DNA from: Exiguobacterium artemiae 255-15
Lineage (GTDB): Bacteria; Bacillota; Bacilli; Exiguobacteriales; Exiguobacteriaceae
Assembly: GCF_000019905.1 (NCBI RefSeq)
Contig: NC_010556.1
Coordinates: forward strand, 1,080,001 to 1,144,000
DNA length: 64,000 nt
Direction: 5' to 3'
Shown here: in pieces, positions 28,005-35,980 of the stretch
How positions within the stretch are numbered: the first letter of the stretch is position 1
How the letters are laid out: each line of letters starts with the position of its first letter
Made by a program: the position numbers and the translations under genes
Notes under the pieces: model-generated
The model's database searches: none
Seen by the model: the letters and a program-made list of their open reading frames with translations, nothing else
Told to the model about the DNA's origin: nothing

Positions 28005-28034
28005 AAAACCGCTCAGAGAATGAGCGGTTTTTTT
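28005..28034 (+). terminator. Terminator after the FAH-family gene
   Basis: AAACCGCTCA pairs with TGAGCGGTTT across a short loop and runs into T. Confidence 0.88.
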
Positions 28035-28040
28035 ACGTAA

Positions 28041-28059
28041 ACGGTCATGGTATGACCGT
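28041..28059. repeat. Palindrome upstream of fruR
   Basis: ACGGTCAT and ATGACCGT form a perfect inverted repeat with a 3-base gap, just before a TATAAT at 28068-28073. It could be an operator or a second hairpin of the preceding terminator; nothing in the sequence decides. Confidence 0.4.
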
Positions 28060-28158
28060 TTTTGATGTATAATAGACGTATAACAGGATGTTATTGTCGA
28101 ATAAAGTCGTATTTTGAAGGTTTTTTAACGGAAAACATAAAAAAATGAATGTTTTTGA

Positions 28159-28187
28159 TTGATTTTTGGATGTAAACGCTTTATATT
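28159..28187 (+). promoter_or_regulatory. Promoter of fruRKA
   Basis: TTGATT and TATATT are separated by 17 bases and end 20 bases before the fruR start. The cre-like site lies inside it. Confidence 0.7.
28170..28185 (+). promoter_or_regulatory. cre: cre-like catabolite repression site
   Basis: ATGTAAACGCTTTATA matches the CcpA consensus WTGNAANCGNWWNCAW at all fixed positions but one (A for C near the end). Its overlap with the -10 suggests glucose repression of the fructose operon. Confidence 0.65.
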
Positions 28188-28207
28188 AAGGATGTGGAGG
28201 GAAACTC

Positions 28208-28954
28208 ATGTTAACGAAAAAACGCCATCAACTGATTCTCGAGCTGCTCGCCCGGGAAGAAGTCGTCAAAATGCAAACCATTGTTGATCAGACGGGAGCC
28301 AGTGAATCAACGATTCGCCGCGACTTATCACAACTTGAATCGGCTGGTCACCTACGGCGGGTTCACGGTGGGGCAACCGCCAACCATATGCAGATTGATG
28401 AACCGAGTTATTTCGAGAAAAGTGACCGTTTCGTGGAAGAGAAGGACCGGATCGCGAAAGCAGCGGCCGACCTGATCGAAGACGGAATGTACGTGTATCT
28501 CGATGCAGGAACGACGACGCTAGCCATCGTCCCTTATCTCGAACAAAAGGCGATTACAGTCGTGACGAACAGTCTTCCTCTAGCGAACACGTTACTCTAT
28601 CACCGTATCCCGACGTTCGTCGTCGGAGGGCAACTCAAGCATTCGACCCAAGCACTTGTTGGTTACAATGCGCGTGAAGGAATGTTGATTTACCATTTTG
28701 ATGTCGCTTTCCTTGGGATGAACGGTGTTCATCCGACTCAAGGTTTCACGACACCAGATCCGGAAGAGGCACTCGTTAAGAAGACCGCGATTGAGTTAGC
28801 GAAAAAGTCTTATGTATTAGTCGATGAGACGAAACTGGATGACATCAGTTTCAGCCGGGTCGCGTCACTGCGGGCGGCAACGATTATCACGATGACATCC
28901 AGTGAACAGGAAGCGAAATACAGTCAATATACAGAGGTGGTGAACGCGAAATGA
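28208..28954 (+). CDS. fruR: DeoR-family fructose operon repressor
   Basis: A 248-residue regulator. The N-terminal winged helix is residues 1-57, with TGASESTIRRDLSQLE and RRVHGGA. The C-terminal DeoR sensor domain has YLDAGTTT and VVTNSLPLA, the sugar-phosphate pocket. In related operons FruR responds to fructose 1-phosphate and represses fruRKA. It is the first gene, and its stop overlaps the fruK start by 4 bases. Confidence 0.92.
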   Translation: MLTKKRHQLILELLAREEVVKMQTIVDQTGASESTIRRDLSQLESAGHLRRVHGGATANHMQIDEPSYFEKSDRFVEEKDRIAKAAADLIEDGMYVYLDAGTTTLAIVPYLEQKAITVVTNSLPLANTLLYHRIPTFVVGGQLKHSTQALVGYNAREGMLIYHFDVAFLGMNGVHPTQGFTTPDPEEALVKKTAIELAKKSYVLVDETKLDDISFSRVASLRAATIITMTSSEQEAKYSQYTEVVNAK

Positions 28955-29871
28955 TTTATACACTGACACTCAACCCATCAATCGATTATTACGTCACGTT
29001 GCCGGTATTTGAGGCCGGACAAGTCAATCGTGTGGAACAAGCGGAAAAAGTAGCAGGTGGAAAAGGAATCAATGTCTCACTCGTCTTAAGAAACTACGAC
29101 GTCGAGACGGAAGCTCTTGGATTTTTAGGTGGCAGTACGGGGCAATTCATTCGTAACGAACTGGAAAAACAAGGTGTCCTGACCGCATTCACACCGATTG
29201 CCGATGAAACGCGGATCAACGTTAAGATCCGTGCCGATCAGGAATCGGAACTTAATGCGGCAGGTCCTCAAATCAAGGATGAAGAATTACAGGCGTTACT
29301 GGCTGCGTTCGAAACGATGCAGCCGGGTGACATCGTCGTCTTCGCCGGCAGCATTCCAAGCAGTCTGCCGCAGGATTTGTATCGGAAGATTGCACAAGTC
29401 CTGACGGAACGAGGCGTCAAATTCGCCGTCGATACGACGAAGGAAGCGATGCTTGAAGTTTTACCGCTCGGTCCGTTCATGATCAAGCCGAACCATCATG
29501 AACTCGGTGAAATTTTTGATGTCGATATCACGTCAAAAGAAATGGCTGTCCCGTATGCGCAACAACTTGTTGAACGCGGCGCGGAAAATGTCATCATCTC
29601 TTTTGCGGGTGACGGAGCGTTACTCGTCAACAAGCAGGGGGCCTACACGGCGAACACACCAGCCGGTAAGCTGATCAACTCAGTCGGTGCCGGAGATTCA
29701 CTCGTCGCAGGATTCGTCGCCAGTTACGCGCTCGGACGGCCGCCGGAAGAAGCGTTCCGGTACGCAGTCACGACAGGCAGTGCGTCCGCTTACTCGTTTG
29801 GATTATGTACAAAAGAAGATATTGACCGTTTACTGACCGATGTCCAAGTCGTTGAACTCATTCAATCCTAA
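28951..29871 (+). CDS. fruK: 1-phosphofructokinase
   Basis: A 306-residue PfkB-family kinase that converts fructose 1-phosphate to fructose 1,6-bisphosphate. Family signatures are GGKGINVSLVLRNYD near the N-terminus and NSVGAGDSLVAGF, with the catalytic Asp, near residue 250. It lies between the regulator and the transporter that produces its substrate. fruA starts 16 bases after its stop. Confidence 0.94.
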   Translation: MIYTLTLNPSIDYYVTLPVFEAGQVNRVEQAEKVAGGKGINVSLVLRNYDVETEALGFLGGSTGQFIRNELEKQGVLTAFTPIADETRINVKIRADQESELNAAGPQIKDEELQALLAAFETMQPGDIVVFAGSIPSSLPQDLYRKIAQVLTERGVKFAVDTTKEAMLEVLPLGPFMIKPNHHELGEIFDVDITSKEMAVPYAQQLVERGAENVIISFAGDGALLVNKQGAYTANTPAGKLINSVGAGDSLVAGFVASYALGRPPEEAFRYAVTTGSASAYSFGLCTKEDIDRLLTDVQVVELIQS

Positions 29872-29887
29872 AAGGAGTGACAAACTC

Positions 29888-31822
29888 ATGAAAATTACAG
29901 ATCTGTTAACACGTGATACGATCCAACTCGATTTACGTTCGTCGAATAAAGCAGCTGTCATCGATGAACTCGTCGATGTACTCAATCGTGCCGGAAAATT
30001 AAATGACCGCTCGGCTTACCGCGAAGCCATCCTGGCCCGGGAAGCACAAAGTACGACCGGACTCGGTGAAGGAATCGCGATTCCGCATGCGAAGACGGCA
30101 GCCGTTAAATCACCGGCCATCGCTTTTGGACGTTCGACAGGAATCGATTACGAAGCACTTGACGGACAACCAAGCCGCTTGTTCTTCATGATTGCTGCCG
30201 GCGAAAATGCCGACAACGCGCACCTTGAAACATTATCAAAACTGTCTGTCTACTTGATGGACATGAAGTTCCGTGATACGATTCTTTCCGCTCGTTCGGA
30301 AGATGAAGTCATCGCTGCGATCGAAGCAAAAGAACGGGAAGAAGAAGGTCCGGTCGACGTCTCGTCGTCAAGTGTCGCACAGGACGCACCATATATTCTT
30401 GCCGTCACAGCATGTCCGACCGGTATTGCCCATACGTATATGGCAGCAGATGCCCTCCGTCAAAAAGCGGAAGAAATGGGTGTCCGCATCAAAGTCGAGA
30501 CAAACGGTTCGACCGGCGTGAAAAACGGTCTGACAAGTCAAGATATTCAAGAAGCGACAGCAATCATCGTCGCTGCGGATAAAGCCGTCGAGATGGATCG
30601 TTTCAACGGGAAACACGTTGTCGAAGTTCCGGTCGCTCAAGGAATCCGTAAACCAAAAGAACTGATTGACCGTGCCGTTAAACAGGATGCACCGGTGTAT
30701 AAAGGCAGTGGATCAAGCGACAGCTCGAAACCGGCCCGCGGCGGCTTCTACAAACACCTGATGAGCGGGGTTTCCGCCATGTTGCCACTCGTTGTTGCCG
30801 GCGGACTCTTAATCGCAATCAGCTTCTTCTGGGGCATCAACTCAGCGAATCCGGAAGATCCGTCATATAACGAATTTGCCGCTCAATTGATGTCGATTGG
30901 TAAAGCAGCCTTTGGTCTCTTAATTCCGATTCTTGCCGGATTCATCGCGATGTCGATTGCCGATAAACCGGGTCTCGCACCAGGTTTGATTGCCGGGTTC
31001 CTCGCAAGCCAAGGGAACGCTGGATTCCTCGGCGGATTGATTGCCGGTTTCCTTGCCGGTTATGTCGTTCTCTTACTGATCAAAGTCTTACAAGGTCTTC
31101 CGAAAGCTCTTGAAGGGATCAAACCAGTCTTGCTTTACCCGCTGTTCGGTTCATTCATCACAGGTATGATCATGTTGCTTGTCATCAACGAACCGATCGC
31201 TGCTTTCATGACATGGTTGACAGATTCACTCAACGGTCTCAGTGGCGGTAACGCGATCCTGCTCGGTATGCTCGTCGCAGCAATGATGGCGATCGATATG
31301 GGTGGTCCAATCAACAAAACGGCTTATGTCTTCGGAACAGCCGCTTTAACAGCAGGAAACACGGAAGTCATGGCAGCCGTCATGGCGGGTGGTATGGTTC
31401 CACCACTTCTCGTCGCATTCTCGTCTACATTGTTCGCACGTAAGAAATTTACACCGCAAGAACGCGAAGCCGGTATCGCTGCTTACGCAATGGGTGCTTC
31501 ATTCGTCACAGAAGGTGCGATTCCATTCGCAGCAGCCGATCCACTTCGTGTCATCCCGTCAAGCGTCATCGGTTCAGCAATCGCCGGTGCATTGACAATC
31601 GTCTTCGGTGTGTTGCTTCCGGCACCACACGGCGGTGTGTTCGTCTTCCCATTACTTGACGGACCATCAGGCACATTAATGGCCGTTCTTAGCTACGCTG
31701 GTGCGATCTTAATCGGAGCACTTGTCGGAGCTGCCATCCTCTCGATCTTGAAAAAACCGCTCGTCGATCAAGAAGTTGCGAAAAAAGAAATGACTTCTGG
31801 CACGGGAACAAAAGCTTCATAA
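29888..31822 (+). CDS. fruA: PTS fructose transporter subunit IIABC
   Basis: A 644-residue protein with domains in the order IIA (1-150; phospho-His in IPHAKT), IIB (160-265; phospho-Cys in ACPTGIAHTYMA) and membrane IIC (285-630). It imports fructose as fructose 1-phosphate. I chose ATG 29888, 8 bases after AAAGGAGTG; an earlier in-frame start lies within fruK. The IIC part uses more strongly biased codons than its neighbours, which suggests high expression. A perfect terminator follows. Confidence 0.95.
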   Translation: MKITDLLTRDTIQLDLRSSNKAAVIDELVDVLNRAGKLNDRSAYREAILAREAQSTTGLGEGIAIPHAKTAAVKSPAIAFGRSTGIDYEALDGQPSRLFFMIAAGENADNAHLETLSKLSVYLMDMKFRDTILSARSEDEVIAAIEAKEREEEGPVDVSSSSVAQDAPYILAVTACPTGIAHTYMAADALRQKAEEMGVRIKVETNGSTGVKNGLTSQDIQEATAIIVAADKAVEMDRFNGKHVVEVPVAQGIRKPKELIDRAVKQDAPVYKGSGSSDSSKPARGGFYKHLMSGVSAMLPLVVAGGLLIAISFFWGINSANPEDPSYNEFAAQLMSIGKAAFGLLIPILAGFIAMSIADKPGLAPGLIAGFLASQGNAGFLGGLIAGFLAGYVVLLLIKVLQGLPKALEGIKPVLLYPLFGSFITGMIMLLVINEPIAAFMTWLTDSLNGLSGGNAILLGMLVAAMMAIDMGGPINKTAYVFGTAALTAGNTEVMAAVMAGGMVPPLLVAFSSTLFARKKFTPQEREAGIAAYAMGASFVTEGAIPFAAADPLRVIPSSVIGSAIAGALTIVFGVLLPAPHGGVFVFPLLDGPSGTLMAVLSYAGAILIGALVGAAILSILKKPLVDQEVAKKEMTSGTGTKAS

Positions 31823-31838
31823 GAAAAAATTATTCGAT

Positions 31839-31872
31839 AAAATCACTCCAAGGCGACTTGGAGTGATTTTTT
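31839..31872 (+). terminator. Terminator after fruA
   Basis: AAAATCACTCCAAG pairs perfectly with CTTGGAGTGATTTT around a GCGA loop, with T at the end. Confidence 0.93.
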
Positions 31873-31939
31873 AATTGCCTTTTTCGGGTATTAGAGCAAG
31901 AATAGGGGGCGTATCCCCACTATAAAAGGAGGTTTGTAT

Positions 31940-33085
31940 ATGGGCGGTCAGTCTTTACAAATCGGACCACGTACCATCAAGACCGGACTTGCGGTCATTT
32001 TGGCGCTGATTATCAGCAACCTGTTTAATCTGAGCCCGATCCTACCTGCGATTTCGGCAGCGACAACGTTATTACCGTCCGTTTATCAGACATGGAAACA
32101 ATTCCTCGAGGAAGCGGAAGCTAACCTGATCGGAGCCTTCCTGACGCTTGTCTCGTTATGGATTCTAGGTGACAACCCGGCTAATCCACTGGCAATCGGA
32201 ATCGTCATCATGGCCGCCATCTCAATTTTACTAGCATTTGGTTTCGGCCGGACGATTCCCCACGTCGTCTTGATGATCATCGTCATCCTGGAAAGTGTTG
32301 AAGGGGCGACGGATCCGTTGTGGCAAATCGTCCTGATCCGTTACTTACTCGTCATGCTCGGAATCGGGTGTGCACTTGGTGTCAACGCGTTGATTTTCCC
32401 GCCGCGTTACGGAAATGTCTATTATCAAAAAGCTTCGAAACTGTTCGAAAAATTACTCGTCGTGACCCGGGCGATTGCCTTTGAAGGGAAAGTCACGCCG
32501 TACCGGTCAGCAATCGACAAAATGGGCCGCTTGATGCTCGAGACGAAGACGCTGTTCAACTTACACCGCGAAGAAATTCGCGGATCCCGGCAGCGGCATG
32601 TCTCGTTACTGCGGAACCTGATCATTCTGCAACATATGCAGTCGTGTCTCGAACGGGGTGTTGCGACGGCAGAACGGTTCCGGGAGCGGGAGAAGGCGTT
32701 GAATTCAATTGCTGATGAGTTGCGGAGCGAGTTGTTTTATCACCTGATGCATATCGCTCAGCGGCAGGAAAAAGTCTTGTTGACGTACGACCTGTTATTG
32801 ACGGAAGAACCGCTGGCGATGGAAGATCTCGTCAAAGAAAACATCGCCTTCGTCAAACACTCGTTCCTCGACCGGGACGAACTAGAAGAGGAAATCATCA
32901 TGGAAATCCTGCCAATCGTCGTCGCGATGAACGAGTGGATTCAGGAACTGGAATTGTTTGAAAAACGGCTGAACGGAGCGCTTCGTCGCCATGTCACATC
33001 GCTGTCGATCGAACAAAAATCAGTCCGGGACAAAACCTTTAACCGATTTAAACGAAAAAAAGCGATTGACGAGAGCCAAAAGTAA
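31940..33085 (+). CDS. Aromatic acid exporter family (ArAE/DUF939) membrane protein
   Basis: A 381-residue protein. About six membrane helices occupy residues 10-155 (LAVILALIISNLF and LLAFGFGRTIPHVVLM), followed by a long charged helical cytosolic half. This matches B. subtilis YqjA-type ArAE/FUSC proteins. Transport of aromatic acids is a family label, not shown here, but phenylalanine hydroxylase lies just downstream. AAAGGAGG is 7 bases before ATG 31940; the TTG at 31934 is too close. The T-box promoter lies in its last codons. Confidence 0.78.
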   Translation: MGGQSLQIGPRTIKTGLAVILALIISNLFNLSPILPAISAATTLLPSVYQTWKQFLEEAEANLIGAFLTLVSLWILGDNPANPLAIGIVIMAAISILLAFGFGRTIPHVVLMIIVILESVEGATDPLWQIVLIRYLLVMLGIGCALGVNALIFPPRYGNVYYQKASKLFEKLLVVTRAIAFEGKVTPYRSAIDKMGRLMLETKTLFNLHREEIRGSRQRHVSLLRNLIILQHMQSCLERGVATAERFREREKALNSIADELRSELFYHLMHIAQRQEKVLLTYDLLLTEEPLAMEDLVKENIAFVKHSFLDRDELEEEIIMEILPIVVAMNEWIQELELFEKRLNGALRRHVTSLSIEQKSVRDKTFNRFKRKKAIDESQK

Positions 33086-33094
33086 GCGTATAGT
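33066..33094 (+). promoter_or_regulatory. Promoter of the T-box leader and phhA
   Basis: TTGACG and TATAGT are 17 bases apart; the -35 lies within the end of the ArAE gene. Transcription should start near 33101, just before the T-box structure. Confidence 0.8.
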
Positions 33095-33100
33095 CCTCCT

Positions 33101-33380
33101 TAACAACACTTTAGTTGCTAACAGCATAACAGCATAACAGAATGAAAGATATGGACAAAGACGAAACCGAAGTAGAAACAATCTCCCTGTTTCAGAGAGC
33201 ACGTGGCGCTGCGAACGTGTACACAGATTGAATCGAATTACAGTTTCCGAGTCTCTTGCCACGCAAGCGGAGAAAACCGTTATCCCGTAATGAAGCGATC
33301 TATGTCTACGTAGATTATCAGGGTGGTACCGCGGCCTTTTGTCGTCCCTGTCGAACATCTTTGTTCGGCAGGGACTTTTT
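33101..33380 (+). promoter_or_regulatory. T-box: T-box riboswitch, probably tRNA-Tyr specific
   Basis: A leader of about 280 bases. The conserved T-box AGGGTGGTACCGCG is at 33320-33333, and the terminator tail with CGTCCCT starts at 33343. Stem I shows the AGTA element in GAAGTAGAA (5' side), the apical AGAGAG and GTGGCGCTGCGA, and GAAT before the putative specifier TAC (33239-33241), followed by a purine. TAC would read tRNA-Tyr. Uncharged tRNA-Tyr would then turn on the hydroxylase that makes tyrosine. The T-box call is firm; the specifier is my reading of the stem. Confidence 0.9.
33344..33380 (+). terminator. T-box regulatory terminator
   Basis: GTCCCTGTCGAACA pairs with TGTTCGGCAGGGAC (one G-T pair) and is followed by five T. 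Its 5' arm can instead pair with the T-box to form the antiterminator. Confidence 0.88.
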
Positions 33381-33411
33381 GTTGTTCATCTACTTTCAAG
33401 GGGGAATTCAT

Positions 33412-35058
33412 ATGTCTACACCAATCATTCCAAGTCACTTACAACCACACGTCGCACCACAGCACTACGACGATTACACGCCGACGGATCACGCGGTCTG
33501 GCGTTACGTCATGCGACTGAATTTAAAGACGTTACAAGACACGGCCCATCCGGCATACCTCGAAGGACTCGCTGCGTCCGGTATTAGTCCGGAACGGATT
33601 CCGGATGTCCGGGAGATGACGGCCAATTTGAGCCGGGGCGGCTGGGGAACAGTTGCCGTTGACGGCCTGATACCGGGTGTCGCATTCTTTGACTTCCAAG
33701 GACACGGTTTGTTACCGATCGCAACGGATATCCGAAAGGTCGACAATATTCTCTACACACCGGCACCGGACATCTTGCACGAAGCAGCGGGACATGCACC
33801 AATCCTGATGAATCCGACGTACGCGGAATTCGTTCGCCGGTTCGGTGAGATTGGTGCCCATGCCTTTAACCATAAAGCGGAGCACGACGTCTTCAAAGCG
33901 TTGAAAAAATTGACGATTGTCAAAGAAAGTCCGTTTTCGACACCGGCTGACATCGAGCAGGCGGAAATTGCCCTTGCTGAAACCCGGACCCATGTGACGG
34001 GAATCTCGGAAGCGAATGAAATTTCACGTCTGTTCTGGTGGACGGTTGAGTTTGGTCTCATCGGTGATCTCGACAATCCGCAAATCTACGGAGCCGGTCT
34101 TCTTTCGTCCGTCGGTGAAAGCCGTCACTGTCTGACAGACGCGGTCGTCAAACATCCGTTTTCACTTGCGAAAGCACTGGCGACGAAACATGACGTCACG
34201 AGCATGCAAAAAGAACTGTTTGTCTGCGAATCATTCGAACAGCTCCGGGAAGCCCTGGAGGAGTTCGCGCAGACGATGTCATACGTCCGCGGCGGTATCC
34301 ACGGATTGACGAAAGCCGTCGAGTCAGGCAACCTTTCGACGCTTGTCTTTGACAGCGGCGTCTCGCTCGTCGGTGTACCGGCAACACAGGAAATCCATGA
34401 AACCCTACACATCGTCAAGCTGACCGGTCCAACGGCACTCGCTGCGAAAGGTGAAGTTATGACAGGACAAGGGCTTGCCGATCATCCGGAAGGTTTTACA
34501 CTTCTTCACGGACCGGAGCTGAATGAAGTCCTGCTCCAGGTCAAGGTCGGGGAGCAACTTGACTGGACAGAAGGTACAGTTCACCTCACGGGACAAATTT
34601 CAGCGATTCAAAACGTCAACGGTCACCGGGCACTCGTCGTCCTGGAAGAAGCTCAATTGACGAACGACGGTCAAACGACGGCAATGGACCGGATGGAGTT
34701 AGTCGTCGGAGACATCACGTCGGCTTTCCCGGGAACAGAAGTCGAAGCGTTAAAACCAATTCCGGAGACAGTCGAATTCGAACGGATCGAACGTCCGTTG
34801 ACAGCAGCCGACCCGATTTTTGAAGCCATTCGGGAAATGCGGGAAGGACGGACCGACCGTCAACTGTTGCCGCAACTGATTGACCGGACGTTGACTCAAT
34901 TACCGGATGCCTGGTTGTTGCGTCTTGAATTACTGGAACTGGCGGATGAAGTCGACCAGCCGCGACTAATGGCTGATCTCGACCGTCTGAAGCAGACGTC
35001 GGTCGAACGGGAAGAACTGATTACACGCGGTATGCGTCTGCTGGATCTCGTCCGGTAA
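33412..35058 (+). CDS. phhA: Phenylalanine 4-monooxygenase (aromatic amino acid hydroxylase)
   Basis: A 548-residue non-heme iron, pterin-dependent hydroxylase that makes tyrosine from phenylalanine. The iron histidines are in ILHEAAGHAP (near residue 130), and the Glu ligand is expected in SRLFWWTVEFGL. Most bacterial PhhA proteins have about 260-300 residues; this long form carries an extra C-terminal region of some 220 residues of unknown role. I chose ATG 33412 after AAGGGGG; the longer open frame runs through the T-box. Control by the T-box is expected. A pterin-recycling PhhB gene is not adjacent. Confidence 0.92.
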   Translation: MSTPIIPSHLQPHVAPQHYDDYTPTDHAVWRYVMRLNLKTLQDTAHPAYLEGLAASGISPERIPDVREMTANLSRGGWGTVAVDGLIPGVAFFDFQGHGLLPIATDIRKVDNILYTPAPDILHEAAGHAPILMNPTYAEFVRRFGEIGAHAFNHKAEHDVFKALKKLTIVKESPFSTPADIEQAEIALAETRTHVTGISEANEISRLFWWTVEFGLIGDLDNPQIYGAGLLSSVGESRHCLTDAVVKHPFSLAKALATKHDVTSMQKELFVCESFEQLREALEEFAQTMSYVRGGIHGLTKAVESGNLSTLVFDSGVSLVGVPATQEIHETLHIVKLTGPTALAAKGEVMTGQGLADHPEGFTLLHGPELNEVLLQVKVGEQLDWTEGTVHLTGQISAIQNVNGHRALVVLEEAQLTNDGQTTAMDRMELVVGDITSAFPGTEVEALKPIPETVEFERIERPLTAADPIFEAIREMREGRTDRQLLPQLIDRTLTQLPDAWLLRLELLELADEVDQPRLMADLDRLKQTSVEREELITRGMRLLDLVR

Positions 35059-35137
35059 GCGGACGGTCGAGAAATCCCTTGAAACCTGTTAGAATGGAAA
35101 CCGTGTGAAAGTGAAACGGAACAGGGGAGTGACCGAT

Positions 35138-35650
35138 ATGAAACAACCGAACTACTATCAGGACGTCAAACAATTCCATCAGACGTTCCATCATCCGGGG
35201 GCGGATCAACCGACAGCGATTCCGCTCGACCGCGGTGTCAAACGGGCGACCTGGACAGCAGAAGAAGCAGTCGTCGAGTTCCTGCATCAGTCGTCGCAAA
35301 ACGAAACGGAGTTTTTAGCTGCCATCGAGACGTTTAAGGCAGGACTCGATCAGGCCGTTAAAAAATCACTGAAGGAAACCTATCCGGTGACGGAAGTCGA
35401 ACGGCTCGTCGGTCAAGGCGATGCCTTGACGGATGCCCTGTACTTCATCATGGGCAGTTTTGTTGAAGCCGGTCTTGAGCCGGGGCCGTTGTTCGAAATC
35501 GTCCAACAGGCCAACATGGCGAAACTCGGTCCGGACGGCCAACCGATTTTCCGGGAATCGGATCAGAAGGTCATGAAGCCGGACGGCTGGTTGCCGCCGG
35601 AGCCGCAACTCGAAGCAGAAGTAGTGCGCCAAATGAAAGAAAAAGCATGA
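35138..35650 (+). CDS. MazG/PRA-PH-like all-alpha protein
   Basis: A 170-residue soluble helical protein. WTAEEAVVEFLHQSS and GQGDALTDALYFIMGSFVEAGLEP resemble the all-alpha NTP pyrophosphohydrolase superfamily, where Glu and Asp residues bind magnesium. KPDGWLPPEPQLE near the end is a family-like tail. I chose ATG 35138, preceded by GGGGAGTG; the upstream in-frame start lacks a ribosome site. It follows phhA by about 80 bases and may be read from the same transcript. The substrate is unknown. Confidence 0.6.
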   Translation: MKQPNYYQDVKQFHQTFHHPGADQPTAIPLDRGVKRATWTAEEAVVEFLHQSSQNETEFLAAIETFKAGLDQAVKKSLKETYPVTEVERLVGQGDALTDALYFIMGSFVEAGLEPGPLFEIVQQANMAKLGPDGQPIFRESDQKVMKPDGWLPPEPQLEAEVVRQMKEKA

Positions 35651-35690
35651 AAAAAGGAAGTAAGCCGCACATGCGGTTTACTTCCTTTTT
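35650..35690. terminator. Bidirectional terminator at 35.65 kb
   Basis: AAAAAGGAAGTAA with inner CCGC pairs with GCGG and TTACTTCCTTTTT. It serves the MazG-like gene and the converging ATL gene. Confidence 0.9.
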
Positions 35691-35692
35691 GT

Positions 35693-35980
35693 TCAGACCT
35701 GATAACGGGACAACGACAACTTCCCGGGACGTTCAAAGACGATGCCTTCCGCCTCGAGTGCCAATTGCTGTTCATCACCGTCGAGTGAAATCTCACCTTT
35801 CGCATTCAAGACACGGTACCAGGGCAACTGTTCCGTCCGGCTCAGGCTGTGAAGAATCCAGGCGACTTGCCGGGCGGCCCTAGGATTTCCGGCAAGCCGG
35901 GCCACTTGACCGTACGTCATGACACGTCCTGCCGGAATTGAACGAATGACGTCAACGACTTCTTGTGTGAACGGAATCAA
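35693..35980 (-). CDS. Alkyltransferase-like (ATL) protein
   Basis: A 95-residue protein equal to the DNA-binding domain of O6-alkylguanine-DNA alkyltransferase. IPAGRVMTYGQVARLAG and the Arg-finger region NPRAARQVAWIL are clear. The active-site Cys is replaced: PWYRVLNAKG stands where methyltransferases have PCHRV. ATL proteins bind O6-alkylguanine and flag it for nucleotide excision repair. It starts with TTG overlapping the stop of the cation transporter gene by 4 bases. Confidence 0.88.
   Translation of the reverse strand: MIPFTQEVVDVIRSIPAGRVMTYGQVARLAGNPRAARQVAWILHSLSRTEQLPWYRVLNAKGEISLDGDEQQLALEAEGIVFERPGKLSLSRYQV

Noticed and set aside
28041-28059. FruR operator
   Set aside because: The palindrome lies more than 100 bases before the fruR promoter and close to a terminator; it was kept only as a repeat.
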